In this document: piece after piece, positions 1 through 5,027 of the stretch
Layout of the letters: every line of letters starts with the position of its first letter
Numbering within the stretch: the stretch's first letter is position 1
Assembly (NCBI GenBank): GCA_030631455.1
Contig: DAOVLC010000157.1
Location: 1-5,027, forward strand
Reading direction: 5' to 3'
From: Candidatus Zixiibacteriota bacterium
Lineage (GTDB): Bacteria; Zixibacteria; MSB-5A5; JAABVY01; JAHJOQ01
Length of the DNA: 5,027 nt
Notes under the pieces: generated by a model
Databases searched by the model: none
The model's input: only the letters and a program-made list of their open reading frames with translations
Told to the model about the DNA's origin: nothing
Translations under genes and position numbers: made by a program

Positions 1-2
1 AG

Positions 3-155
3 AACCTGTCGATGATCAAGGAGAACGAAGAATTCGCCAATGACAGGTATCTGCGAATCAAGGAGGAACTCGAGGTACTGAAAAACAGTCAGAAGCTTGT
101 TCAGTATACCAGCAGCCAGGCGGAAAAGGCAAGAATCCTTGACGGCAAGGGTTAA
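3..155 (+). CDS. C-terminal fragment of a helical protein, possibly flagellar chaperone FlgN
   Basis: An open frame enters from the left edge and ends at TAA (153-155), giving the last 50 residues of a protein whose start lies outside the window. The other two forward frames are closed by stops within the first 45 bases. The fragment is charged and rich in Lys, Glu and Leu, with heptad-like spacing (YLRIKEELEVLKNSQKLVQ), so it is probably a long helix or coiled coil, followed by a short tail ending RILDGKG. It sits 18 bases before a FlgM-type gene. FlgN, the export chaperone for FlgK and FlgL, is commonly encoded beside flgM and is an all-helical protein, and a tail of the type 'Y...R-DxKG' fits my memory of some FlgN proteins. 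That identification rests mainly on context and is weak; any helical protein of a flagellar operon remains possible. The coding call itself is fairly safe. Confidence 0.6.
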   Translation, partial: NLSMIKENEEFANDRYLRIKEELEVLKNSQKLVQYTSSQAEKARILDGKG

Positions 156-173
156 CACCACGGAGAGATAACC

Positions 174-602
174 ATGCGCGTGGGCGACGTTACAGGCAAC
201 ACTCCGCTTGATGGCAATTCAAAGAGCAGAGGTGGGAAGAGCAGGTCTCCCGATAACGGTAAGGGGGACACTCTCGAAATCTCCGGGAACGGCAGGGGTA
301 AAACAGCACACGATTCTCGGAAATTGGCAGAAATTCAGAAGAACATTAAAAACGGGGTCTACATAAAGCCTGCACTAACGAAAGCGATCGTTGAGAAACT
401 ACTCGGTGCAAACGCTCTGGGGAAAGAGAAGGACACGGACGATACAGTGGCGCAGTGCTGTGATGAGTACGAGGATATTCCTGACATCAGGAAGGATCGG
501 GTGGAGGAGGCCAGGAAGAAGGTTTCGTCGGACGGGTACTCTGACAGTAAGATCCTGGAGAGAATTGTAGATCGAATATTGGAGCAATTCGGAATTCGAT
601 AG
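174..602 (+). CDS. flgM: FlgM-type anti-sigma-28 factor with two FlgM-like segments
   Basis: Predicted 142-residue negative regulator of flagellar genes. FlgM proteins bind sigma-28 (FliA) in the cytoplasm and are exported through the completed hook-basal body, releasing the sigma factor for late flagellar genes. Residues 1-45 are rich in Gly, Ser, Asn, Asp and Lys and look disordered, as FlgM N-termini are. Two helical segments then match the FlgM pattern 'K/R-V-x-E-I/A-(x)n-G-x-Y-(x)8-I-V/A-x-K/R-L-L': residues 47-77 (KLAEIQKNIKNGVY, IVEKLL) and residues 104-136 (DIRKDRVEEARKKV, DGY, IVDRIL). An acidic linker with a Cys pair (95-96) joins them. Typical FlgM is about 90-100 residues with one such segment, so this is a long form. 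The start is supported by GGAG at 162-165, eight bases before ATG, and by the 18-base gap from the previous stop. Family membership is inferred from motif and context. A duplicated or divergent variant with a different sigma partner cannot be excluded. Confidence 0.72.
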   Translation: MRVGDVTGNTPLDGNSKSRGGKSRSPDNGKGDTLEISGNGRGKTAHDSRKLAEIQKNIKNGVYIKPALTKAIVEKLLGANALGKEKDTDDTVAQCCDEYEDIPDIRKDRVEEARKKVSSDGYSDSKILERIVDRILEQFGIR

Positions 603-632
603 CCAGGTGTCACGTTATCGGTTACGAGACTG

Positions 633-1520
633 ATGCTTGATACAATAGACGCGGCTAACAAGCTGCAGCAGACCATCGGACGGATATCTAATCTGCCGAC
701 ACCTCCATTGGTTTTTCAGCAGATTAATAGAGTCATCAATGACCCCGGTACATCGGCGTACGACATCGCGGTGATTCTGTCTGAGGATCCCGCTATGAGT
801 GTGAAGATACTCAAGCTCTCCAATTCCGCCTTCTATGGATTAAGACATGAAGTTACCTCCATCAAACAGGCGGTAGTCATCATGGGGATGGAAGCGGTCA
901 GGTCAATGGTTCTCTCGACCGCCGTGTTTGACATATTCAAGAAAGATACTATCGATCCTGAGATCCAGGAAGAATTCTGGCGGCATTCTCTCGCGACTGC
1001 AACCTGCATGAGGATGTTAGTCCGATCTCTATCTGGAACGTGGATCAGAAAAAGCGATCAGGCTTTCTCCACAGGTTTGTTGCACGATATCGGCAGGCTT
1101 GTCATGTACAGCTATTTGCCGGATGATTATCAAGCCGCTAAGAAGCTCCATGAGACAGATGCGGTACCAATGCTGATGGCCGAGGAAACGGCCCTTGGTT
1201 ACACGCATTCCAACGTTGGTGCGCTACTGGCCCAGAAATGGGGCCTTCCACCTCAGCTTGAGGATGCTATAGAGTTCCACCACTACCCACATCTGTCGAA
1301 GGATGAATCCAGCCTCGCATATATGGCGCATTTGGCTGACTACATCGCTCATCTCACTCTTGATACGGAAGAAGAACTTGAGAAAGACCCGCCGCACCTC
1401 GATCCTGTTGTTCTTGAGGAACTCAAGATCCCGGAAGACCGCCTGAAATCGTACTCGGATACGCTTCGCGAGGAGTACACGAAAGCTGAGACCTTCATCC
1501 AGATGGCGACCGGCATGTAA
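633..1520 (+). CDS. HDOD-domain protein with intact HD metal-site residues
   Basis: A 295-residue cytoplasmic protein that is essentially a single HDOD domain (about residues 12-240) plus an acidic helical tail (244-295). HDOD proteins are HD-superfamily relatives found in signalling and motility regulators; their biochemical activity is mostly unknown. Diagnostic HDOD features are LPTPPLVFQQI (21-31), ILSEDPAMSVKILKLSNSAFYG (48-69, key residues D52, P53, K61, N64, Y68), and IKQAVVIMGMEAVRSMVLS (77-95). The metal-site positions all appear kept: H118 (WRHSLA), H151-D152 (GLLHDIGR), H192 (THSNVGALL), H216-H217 (EFHH) and D236 (HLADYIAH). No receiver, GGDEF, EAL or membrane segment is present. 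It starts 30 bases after flgM, in the same frame, which suggests one operon and a role linked to motility or signalling. The start is weakly marked: only GAG at 626-628 precedes ATG, but no other ATG, GTG or TTG lies between the flgM stop and this ATG, and the domain begins soon after it. Confidence 0.9.
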   Translation: MLDTIDAANKLQQTIGRISNLPTPPLVFQQINRVINDPGTSAYDIAVILSEDPAMSVKILKLSNSAFYGLRHEVTSIKQAVVIMGMEAVRSMVLSTAVFDIFKKDTIDPEIQEEFWRHSLATATCMRMLVRSLSGTWIRKSDQAFSTGLLHDIGRLVMYSYLPDDYQAAKKLHETDAVPMLMAEETALGYTHSNVGALLAQKWGLPPQLEDAIEFHHYPHLSKDESSLAYMAHLADYIAHLTLDTEEELEKDPPHLDPVVLEELKIPEDRLKSYSDTLREEYTKAETFIQMATGM

Positions 1521-1538
1521 ACTCGCTTCCGCAATCCT

Positions 1539-1591
1539 CCAAATCACTATGCTACCCGCCTTTTCTCATTCGATTCTGTGTAGAGATTTGG
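1539..1591 (+). repeat. Imperfect stem-loop after the HDOD gene, possible terminator or 3'-end structure
   Basis: The arm CCAAATC (1539-1545) is perfectly complementary to GATTTGG (1585-1591). Past one A-A mismatch (1546/1584) the pairing continues as CTA (1547-1549) with TAG (1581-1583), two G-U pairs, and C1552-G1578, leaving a loop of about 25 bases. It begins 18 bases after the HDOD stop. Only three Ts follow the 3' arm, so it is not a classic Rho-independent terminator; it could stabilise or help end the HDOD mRNA. The pairing is visible in the sequence, but the function is inferred. Confidence 0.4.
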
Positions 1592-1769
1592 TTTGACTCC
1601 GATAAAATCGATAGACCTTATAGCTTGATGGGATGAAGTTTGACTCGTTGGTATTGGGAAAACCACGAGGATTCGGTTTCGGGCTGGAACAGTTCTGAAG
1701 CTGGCGTGTTTAATCGACATTGAAAGGAACGTGCAAGACTCTTTATGCCGATAGCATTTCGAATTTCGC

Positions 1770-1796
1770 TTGACAGAGTGGAGACAGTGGTATAAC
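1770..1796 (+). promoter_or_regulatory. Sigma-70-type promoter of tRNA-Val (and probably of the thrS operon)
   Basis: A perfect -35 box TTGACA (1770-1775) is followed after 15 bases by TATAAC (1791-1796), a 5/6 match to the -10 consensus. The bases just before it, TGG (1788-1790), make an extended -10 motif (TGnTATAAC), which compensates for the slightly short spacer. Transcription would begin near 1802-1804, about ten bases before the mature tRNA. It is the best housekeeping promoter I see in the window, and no other good one lies between it and thrS. The -10 box sits between the inverted arms CAGTGG (1785-1790) and CCACTG (1802-1807). Confidence 0.7.
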
Positions 1797-1813
1797 TTAA
1801 TCCACTGCGAAAT

Positions 1814-1890
1814 GGGCGATTAGCTCAGTTGGTTAGAGTGCTTGCTTGACATGCAAGAGGTCACTGGTTCGATTCCAGTATCGCCCACCA
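1814..1890 (+). tRNA. tRNA-Val (anticodon GAC), CCA encoded
   Basis: A complete 77-base cloverleaf. The acceptor arm GGGCGAT (1814-1820) pairs perfectly with ATCGCCC (1880-1886). The D arm is GCTC/GAGT (1823-1826, 1836-1839; one G-U pair) with the GG of the D loop. The anticodon stem CTTGC/GCAAG (1841-1845, 1853-1857) encloses the loop TTGACAT, so the anticodon is GAC (1848-1850), which reads GUC and GUU valine codons. The variable loop is AGGTC. The T arm ACTGG/CCAGT holds the loop TTCGATT. The discriminator base is A1887, as expected for tRNA-Val, and CCA (1888-1890) is in the DNA. The gene ends only 26 bases before the thrS ATG, so tRNA and mRNA are probably cut from a shared transcript. 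Confidence 0.96.
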
Positions 1891-1894
1891 TTAT

Positions 1895-1913
1895 CCCCTG
1901 ATTTGGGGTTTTT
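1895..1913 (+). terminator. Short GC hairpin plus T-tract between tRNA-Val and thrS (terminator or attenuator)
   Basis: CCCC (1895-1898), a six-base loop TGATTT, and GGGG (1905-1908) form a four-pair GC stem followed directly by TTTTT (1909-1913). The shape is that of a small intrinsic terminator for the tRNA. The stem is short, so read-through into thrS, whose ATG begins three bases after the T-tract, is likely. This makes it a candidate device for setting the ratio of tRNA to operon mRNA. Weaker pairing of CCAT (1888-1891) with ATGG (1917-1920) could extend the structure over the thrS start. Confidence 0.5.
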
Positions 1914-1916
1914 ATT

Positions 1917-3863
1917 ATGGATGGTCAGATGGAGAAAGCGACCGCACACAAAGTGAAGATCACATTTCCGGATGGCTCGAAGAAGGATTACGCCGCCGGA
2001 ATCACGCCTTTCGAAATTGCCACCGATATATCACGTGGTCTGGCAAAGAAGGCGTTGGCTGCCAGCATCGACGGCAAGATTATCGATCTGAACAGGCCGA
2101 TCGAGTCGGATGGTTCGATTGCGATCCTGACCTTCGACGACAGGGATGGCAAGGAGGTCTTCTGGCATTCATCGGCGCATATTATGGCACAGGCTGTAAC
2201 CGACCTGTTCCCCGGAACGACACTCGCGATCGGTCCGCCTATCGACGAGGGCTTTTACTACGACTTCGATTCCCCCGAGCCGTTCACTGATGAGGATCTG
2301 GCGAGGATAGAAGATCGCATGCGTGAGATCATCAAAGGCGATTTCAGTTTCAATCGCGTAGAATGCTCGAAGCAGGAAGCGGTCGACCTCTTCGGCAAGA
2401 ACAAAGAGACTTACAAGATCGAAATCATCTCGGACTTGGAGGATCAGGAACTCACGCTGTATAAGCATGATTCGTTTGTCGATCTATGCCGCGGACCGCA
2501 TGTTCCATCAACCAGCCGTATAAAGGCGTTCAAGCTCACATCCGTCGCCGGCGCATACTGGCGCGGCTCCGAAAAGAACAAGATGCTGCAGAGAATCTAC
2601 GGTGTCTCGTTCCCTGACAAGTCAAGTCTTGATGACTATCTCAAGCGGATGGAAGAGGCGAAGCGCCGCGATCACAGGAAGCTCGGTAAACAGCTCGATC
2701 TCTTTTCTCTGAGAGAGGAAGTCGGAGGCGGATTGGTCCTGTGGCATCCGAAGGGCTCTGTTGTCAGGAACATTATAGAGAACTATTGGAAGGAAGAGCA
2801 CGTCAAAGCAGGGTATGAGCTTGTCTATTCTCCGCATATTGCAAAGCTCAACCTCTGGCGTACGTCCGGGCATACCGATTTCTACTCGGAAGATATGTAC
2901 AGCCCGATGGACATCGACGGAGAGCTGTATCAGATAAAACCGATGAATTGCCCGTTTCACATGGAGATGTACAGAAGCTCCCTTCATTCGTATCGAGAGT
3001 TGCCAATTCGCTGGGCGGAACTCGGCACGGTTTATCGGTACGAGCGATCAGGAGTCCTTCATGGTCTCTTCCGCGTAAGAGCGTTCACCCAGGATGACGC
3101 GCACATATTCTGCACACCGGATCAGATCGAGGATGAGATTGTAGGTGTGGTTAATCTATCTCTTAAGATTCTGAAAGATTTCAAATTCTATGACTACGAG
3201 GTGTTCCTTTCGACCAAGCCGGAGACTGATTTCGTAGGTATTCCCGAAAGATGGGATATGGCCGAAAAAGCGCTCGCCAACGCTCTCGAACGGGCGGGTC
3301 TCGATTATGAGGTCGACGAAGGCGCCGGCGCGTTCTATGGTCCGAAGATCGATATCAAGATAAGGGATGCTCTCAAGCGATCGTGGCAGTGCACCACAAT
3401 ACAGTTCGACTTCAATCTGCCGGAACGATTTGGTCTGACTTACACCGATTCTGATAATCAGCACAAGGAGCCATTTGTGGTTCACAGGGCGATTTTCGGG
3501 TCGATCGAGAGGTTCTTTGCGGTGATGCTGGAGCATTATGCAGGCGCGTTTCCGCTCTGGCTGGCGCCTGTACAGGTGAAGGTTCTGCCGATCTCGGATG
3601 ATCAAAATGATGTGTCGCAGAGTATTGTCGATCAAATGGTCGAAAACGGTCTGAGAGTGGAGCTTGACTCCAGATCGGAGAAGATTGGCTACAAAATTAG
3701 GGACGCTGAGACCCAGAAAATACCCGTAATGCTGATAATCGGCAAGAGAGAGGCCGAGGCTGGGACTGTTTCATATCGACGGCATGGCAAGGGAGATCTC
3801 GGCTCCAAATCAGTTTCAGAAATAATTACCTTGCTAAAATCCGAAGTAAGTAGTAAGATATAA
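1917..3863 (+). CDS. thrS: Threonyl-tRNA synthetase
   Basis: A class II aminoacyl-tRNA synthetase that charges tRNA-Thr with threonine in the cytoplasm. It is full length (648 residues; E. coli has 642). Domains in order: TGS domain (about 13-73, VKITFPDGS); editing domain (about 80-230) with the HxxxH motif H84-H88 and C191-H195, which hydrolyses mischarged Ser-tRNA-Thr; catalytic core (about 265-545); anticodon-binding domain (about 549-645). The zinc ligands expected from E. coli C334, H385 and H511 are present as C345 (MNCPFHMEMY), H396 (TQDDAHIF) and H523 (VVHRAIFGSIERF). Motif 2 is YRYERSG (373-379), and the motif 3 arginine is R532. The start is uncertain: ATG 1917 has only GGGG of the hairpin upstream, and ATG 1929 (MEKATAHKVK) has a weak GGATGG upstream and would give 644 residues. 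It is the first gene of the operon with infC, rpmI and rplT, 26 bases ahead of infC. Confidence 0.97.
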   Translation: MDGQMEKATAHKVKITFPDGSKKDYAAGITPFEIATDISRGLAKKALAASIDGKIIDLNRPIESDGSIAILTFDDRDGKEVFWHSSAHIMAQAVTDLFPGTTLAIGPPIDEGFYYDFDSPEPFTDEDLARIEDRMREIIKGDFSFNRVECSKQEAVDLFGKNKETYKIEIISDLEDQELTLYKHDSFVDLCRGPHVPSTSRIKAFKLTSVAGAYWRGSEKNKMLQRIYGVSFPDKSSLDDYLKRMEEAKRRDHRKLGKQLDLFSLREEVGGGLVLWHPKGSVVRNIIENYWKEEHVKAGYELVYSPHIAKLNLWRTSGHTDFYSEDMYSPMDIDGELYQIKPMNCPFHMEMYRSSLHSYRELPIRWAELGTVYRYERSGVLHGLFRVRAFTQDDAHIFCTPDQIEDEIVGVVNLSLKILKDFKFYDYEVFLSTKPETDFVGIPERWDMAEKALANALERAGLDYEVDEGAGAFYGPKIDIKIRDALKRSWQCTTIQFDFNLPERFGLTYTDSDNQHKEPFVVHRAIFGSIERFFAVMLEHYAGAFPLWLAPVQVKVLPISDDQNDVSQSIVDQMVENGLRVELDSRSEKIGYKIRDAETQKIPVMLIIGKREAEAGTVSYRRHGKGDLGSKSVSEIITLLKSEVSSKI

Positions 3864-3874
3864 AGCTCTAAAAT

Positions 3875-3888
3875 AAGGAGTGAGGAGG
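3875..3888 (+). promoter_or_regulatory. Tandem Shine-Dalgarno sequences that set the infC start
   Basis: Two strong ribosome-binding sites sit side by side: AAGGAG (3875-3880) and AGGAGG (3883-3888). The first lies nine bases before ATC 3890, a good spacing. The second is only one base from that codon, and no plausible start codon lies 5-9 bases after it in any frame. The pair therefore supports ATC 3890 as the start served by the first site. The second may add affinity for the 30S subunit or compete with it. Confidence 0.6.
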
Positions 3889-3889
3889 A

Positions 3890-4408
3890 ATCGTAAGAAA
3901 AAAGACCCCAGAGATCAGAATCAATACCAGAATTCGATCATCACAGGTACGCCTGATTGGGCCGGACGGGCAGCAGGTCGGCGTCGTATCGGTGAAGGAA
4001 GCGCAACAGATGGCTTATGATCGCGGCCTTGATCTCGTAGAAGTATCGCCGACAGCAAAACCGCCCGTTTGCAGAATTCTTGACTATGGAAAGTACAAGT
4101 ACGATCTTTCCAAGAAGGAGAAGATCGCAAGGAAGAAACAGCACACGGTGCAGCTTAAAGCAATGCGCTATCGGCCCAAGATTGAGGAGCATGATTTTCA
4201 GTTCAAGACAAAACACGTTCGCCAGTTTCTGCTGGATGGATTTAAGGTGAAAGTCTACGTCGAATTCCGGGGACGAGAGATGGCACATACTGAGTTCGGC
4301 AAGAAAGTGCTCGATAAGGTACAGGAAGAGCTGTCGGATATATCCACGGTCGAGCAGAAGCCGAAAATGGAAGGTAGAAGACTCGGTGTTATCTTGATGC
4401 CGAAATAG
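3890..4408 (+). CDS. infC: Translation initiation factor IF3, non-canonical ATC start
   Basis: IF3 binds the 30S subunit, blocks premature 50S joining and checks initiator tRNA and start codon. From ATC 3890 the product is 172 residues, the usual IF3 length. The N-domain (about 8-75) contains [38 protein letters not shown] and DYGKYKY. A Lys-rich linker helix follows (about 74-86). The C-domain (about 88-171) contains FRGREMAH (126-133) and [11 protein letters not shown]. The frame opens after TGA (3881-3883), and no ATG, GTG or TTG occurs before GTG 3992, which would delete 34 residues including the conserved RIN...VRLIG block. ATC 3890 with AAGGAG nine bases upstream is the best start; ATC 3914, ATC 3920 and ATT 3932 are weaker. 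Rare starts in infC are known (AUU in E. coli) and let IF3 repress its own translation, so the same feedback is likely here. Confidence 0.95.
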   Translation: MVRKKTPEIRINTRIRSSQVRLIGPDGQQVGVVSVKEAQQMAYDRGLDLVEVSPTAKPPVCRILDYGKYKYDLSKKEKIARKKQHTVQLKAMRYRPKIEEHDFQFKTKHVRQFLLDGFKVKVYVEFRGREMAHTEFGKKVLDKVQEELSDISTVEQKPKMEGRRLGVILMPK

Positions 4409-4428
4409 AGCTGTTTGCAGGAGAAAAG

Positions 4429-4626
4429 ATGCCAAAGATCAAGACTAACAGAGCCGCAGCCAAGAGGTTCAAGCGGACAGGGTCTGGCAAACTCAGGAGA
4501 ATGAAGGCGTATAAGAGCCATATCCTGACGAAGAAAACGAGGAAGAGAAAACGCAATCTGCGTCGGTCTACTCTCGTTTCTGAAGCTGATGCCCGTCGCG
4601 TCGGAATGATGGTGCCGTACATTTAG
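4429..4626 (+). CDS. rpmI: Large ribosomal subunit protein bL35
   Basis: A 65-residue, very basic 50S protein of normal family length. It shows the standard start MPKIKTN, the central block [19 protein letters not shown] and [14 protein letters not shown], and a C-terminal region ending MMVPYI. The start is firm: CAGGAG (4418-4423) lies five bases before ATG. It follows infC by 20 bases and precedes rplT by 29, the conserved infC-rpmI-rplT order. In other bacteria bL20 represses this operon by binding its mRNA; I cannot see a clear 23S-like binding site in the short leaders here. The KSHILTKKT core resembles Bacteroidota/FCB bL35 proteins. Confidence 0.97.
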   Translation: MPKIKTNRAAAKRFKRTGSGKLRRMKAYKSHILTKKTRKRKRNLRRSTLVSEADARRVGMMVPYI

Positions 4627-4655
4627 GCTCAGTTGTGGAAACTTAGGAGGATAGA

Positions 4656-5009
4656 ATGCCACGCGCTACGAATAGCGTTGCCTCGAGACAACGCAAGAAG
4701 AAGGTATTCAAGAAGGCGAGAGGCAACTATAGCGGCCGCAGGAAACTGTGGCGTACAGTCAGAGAGACGGTAAACAAGGGACAGACATACGCCTATCGCG
4801 ATCGTCGGAACCGAAAACGTGACTTCCGGAGACTCTGGATCACGCGCATATCCGCAGCATGCCGAATGTTCGATATGCGGTACAGTTACTTCATGGCAGG
4901 TCTCAAGAAGGCAGGCATTGGACTCGATCGCAAGGCCCTCGCAGACATTGCTGCGCGAGACACTGCCGCTTTCGAGCAATTGGTCGCAATGGTTAAACAG
5001 GCCGGATAG
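4656..5009 (+). CDS. rplT: Large ribosomal subunit protein bL20
   Basis: A 117-residue basic protein that binds 23S rRNA early in 50S assembly and in several bacteria also represses its own operon. The length is normal and the protein is complete. Residues 1-58 form the extended basic N-terminal arm ([32 protein letters not shown]). The signature block [18 protein letters not shown] (44-61) is followed by ITRISAACR, then the globular RNA-binding domain with [24 protein letters not shown] (about 76-99). A strong TAGGAGG (4644-4650) ends five bases before ATG. It is the last gene of the operon seen here; no terminator is visible in the 18 bases after its stop, so the transcript may continue beyond the window. 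The N-terminal [10 protein letters not shown] is closer to FCB-type bL20 than to the proteobacterial form, as far as I recall. Confidence 0.98.
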   Translation: MPRATNSVASRQRKKKVFKKARGNYSGRRKLWRTVRETVNKGQTYAYRDRRNRKRDFRRLWITRISAACRMFDMRYSYFMAGLKKAGIGLDRKALADIAARDTAAFEQLVAMVKQAG

Positions 5010-5027
5010 GCCTCGCTATGTCGGCGA

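Larger units (their letters stand above)
1521..1813. other. Intergenic region between the HDOD gene and tRNA-Val
   Basis: This stretch of 293 bases carries no convincing gene on either strand: forward frames are interrupted and the reverse open frames overlapping it are shadows of the HDOD gene. Its left end holds an imperfect stem-loop (1539-1591) that may end the HDOD transcript, and its right end holds the tRNA promoter (1770-1796). Between 1600 and 1760 I see no RNA gene, no T-box-like element and no strong promoter, only a nine-base direct repeat GTTTGACTC at 1591-1599 and 1638-1646 and a short GAAC-A-GTTC palindrome at 1687-1695. Confidence 0.7.

Noticed and set aside
1591..1646. Nine-base direct repeat GTTTGACTC at 1591-1599 and 1638-1646
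   Set aside because: Two short copies 47 bases apart with no gene or promoter arranged around them; TTGACT in each has no fitting -10 box. Chance is likely.
1687..1695. GAAC-A-GTTC palindrome, reminiscent of a LexA-type box
   Set aside because: The half-site spacing is one base rather than four, and it is not near a promoter or gene start.
1747..1754. GCCGATAG, one base from the sigma-28 -10 box GCCGATAA, interesting beside flgM
   Set aside because: There is no TAAA-like -35 at 15-16 bases upstream (the bases there read AACG), and the transcript would lead only into the tRNA.
1521..1916. A T-box or tRNA-Thr-like operator controlling thrS
   Set aside because: I see no T-box core or antiterminator motif. 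The only tRNA fold is a true tRNA-Val whose anticodon GAC lacks the G35-U36 that ThrRS recognises in E. coli.
3156..3635. Reverse-strand open frame of 159 codons inside thrS
   Set aside because: It lies wholly opposite a highly conserved synthetase region, has no recognisable domain, and is a shadow of the codon use on the plus strand. The other reverse frames, such as 3941-4435 and 4629-4979, are the same kind of shadow.
3992..4408. Short infC beginning at GTG 3992
   Set aside because: It would lack the first 34 residues, including the conserved [13 protein letters not shown] block that is clearly encoded in frame upstream and that every normal IF3 has.
5018..5027. ATG TCG GCG at the right edge as the start of a next gene, for example pheS
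   Set aside because: Only three codons are visible and no clear ribosome-binding site precedes them. pheS often follows rplT in bacteria, but the sequence here cannot show it.

Overview
The window is a piece of bacterial chromosome of roughly balanced base composition. Every gene I can support is on the plus strand. The left third is the end of a cluster that looks flagellar and regulatory. The right two thirds is the conserved translation operon thrS-infC-rpmI-rplT. The flagellar anti-sigma factor implies a motile bacterium, and strong Shine-Dalgarno sequences precede rpmI and rplT. The N-terminus of bL20 ([10 protein letters not shown]) and the core of bL35 (KSHILTKKT) resemble the versions I know from the Bacteroidota/FCB side of the tree. 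A flagellated FCB-related lineage such as Zixibacteria, Gemmatimonadota or Latescibacterota is my best guess, but this is an inference from memory of the families.

Layout. Positions 3-155: C-terminal 50 residues of a helical protein, possibly the flagellar chaperone FlgN. 174-602: an unusually long FlgM-type anti-sigma-28 factor with two FlgM-like segments. 633-1520: an HDOD-domain regulatory protein with an intact set of HD metal-ligand residues. 1521-1813: gene-free, with an imperfect stem-loop just after the HDOD gene and a good promoter (TTGACA, extended -10 TGGTATAAC) at the right end. 1814-1890: tRNA-Val(GAC) with an encoded CCA tail. 1895-1913: a short GC hairpin plus five Ts that runs almost into the thrS start. 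1917-3863 thrS, 3890-4408 infC, 4429-4626 rpmI, 4656-5009 rplT, then 18 bases to the edge.

How the parts work together. The four right-hand genes make threonyl-tRNA synthetase, initiation factor IF3 and ribosomal proteins bL35 and bL20, spaced 26, 20 and 29 bases apart, so they very likely form one transcript. The only good promoter I see for them is the one in front of the tRNA gene, so tRNA-Val and the operon probably share a transcript. The hairpin between tRNA and thrS would then act as a partial terminator or attenuator. infC has no ATG, GTG or TTG that could encode a full-length IF3; it most likely starts at ATC (3890), the rare-start arrangement that lets IF3 regulate its own synthesis.

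I see no new multi-gene system, mobile element or CRISPR array. The points most worth a second look are the tRNA-hairpin-thrS junction, the ATC start of infC, the two-segment FlgM, and the nested inverted repeats around the tRNA promoter.
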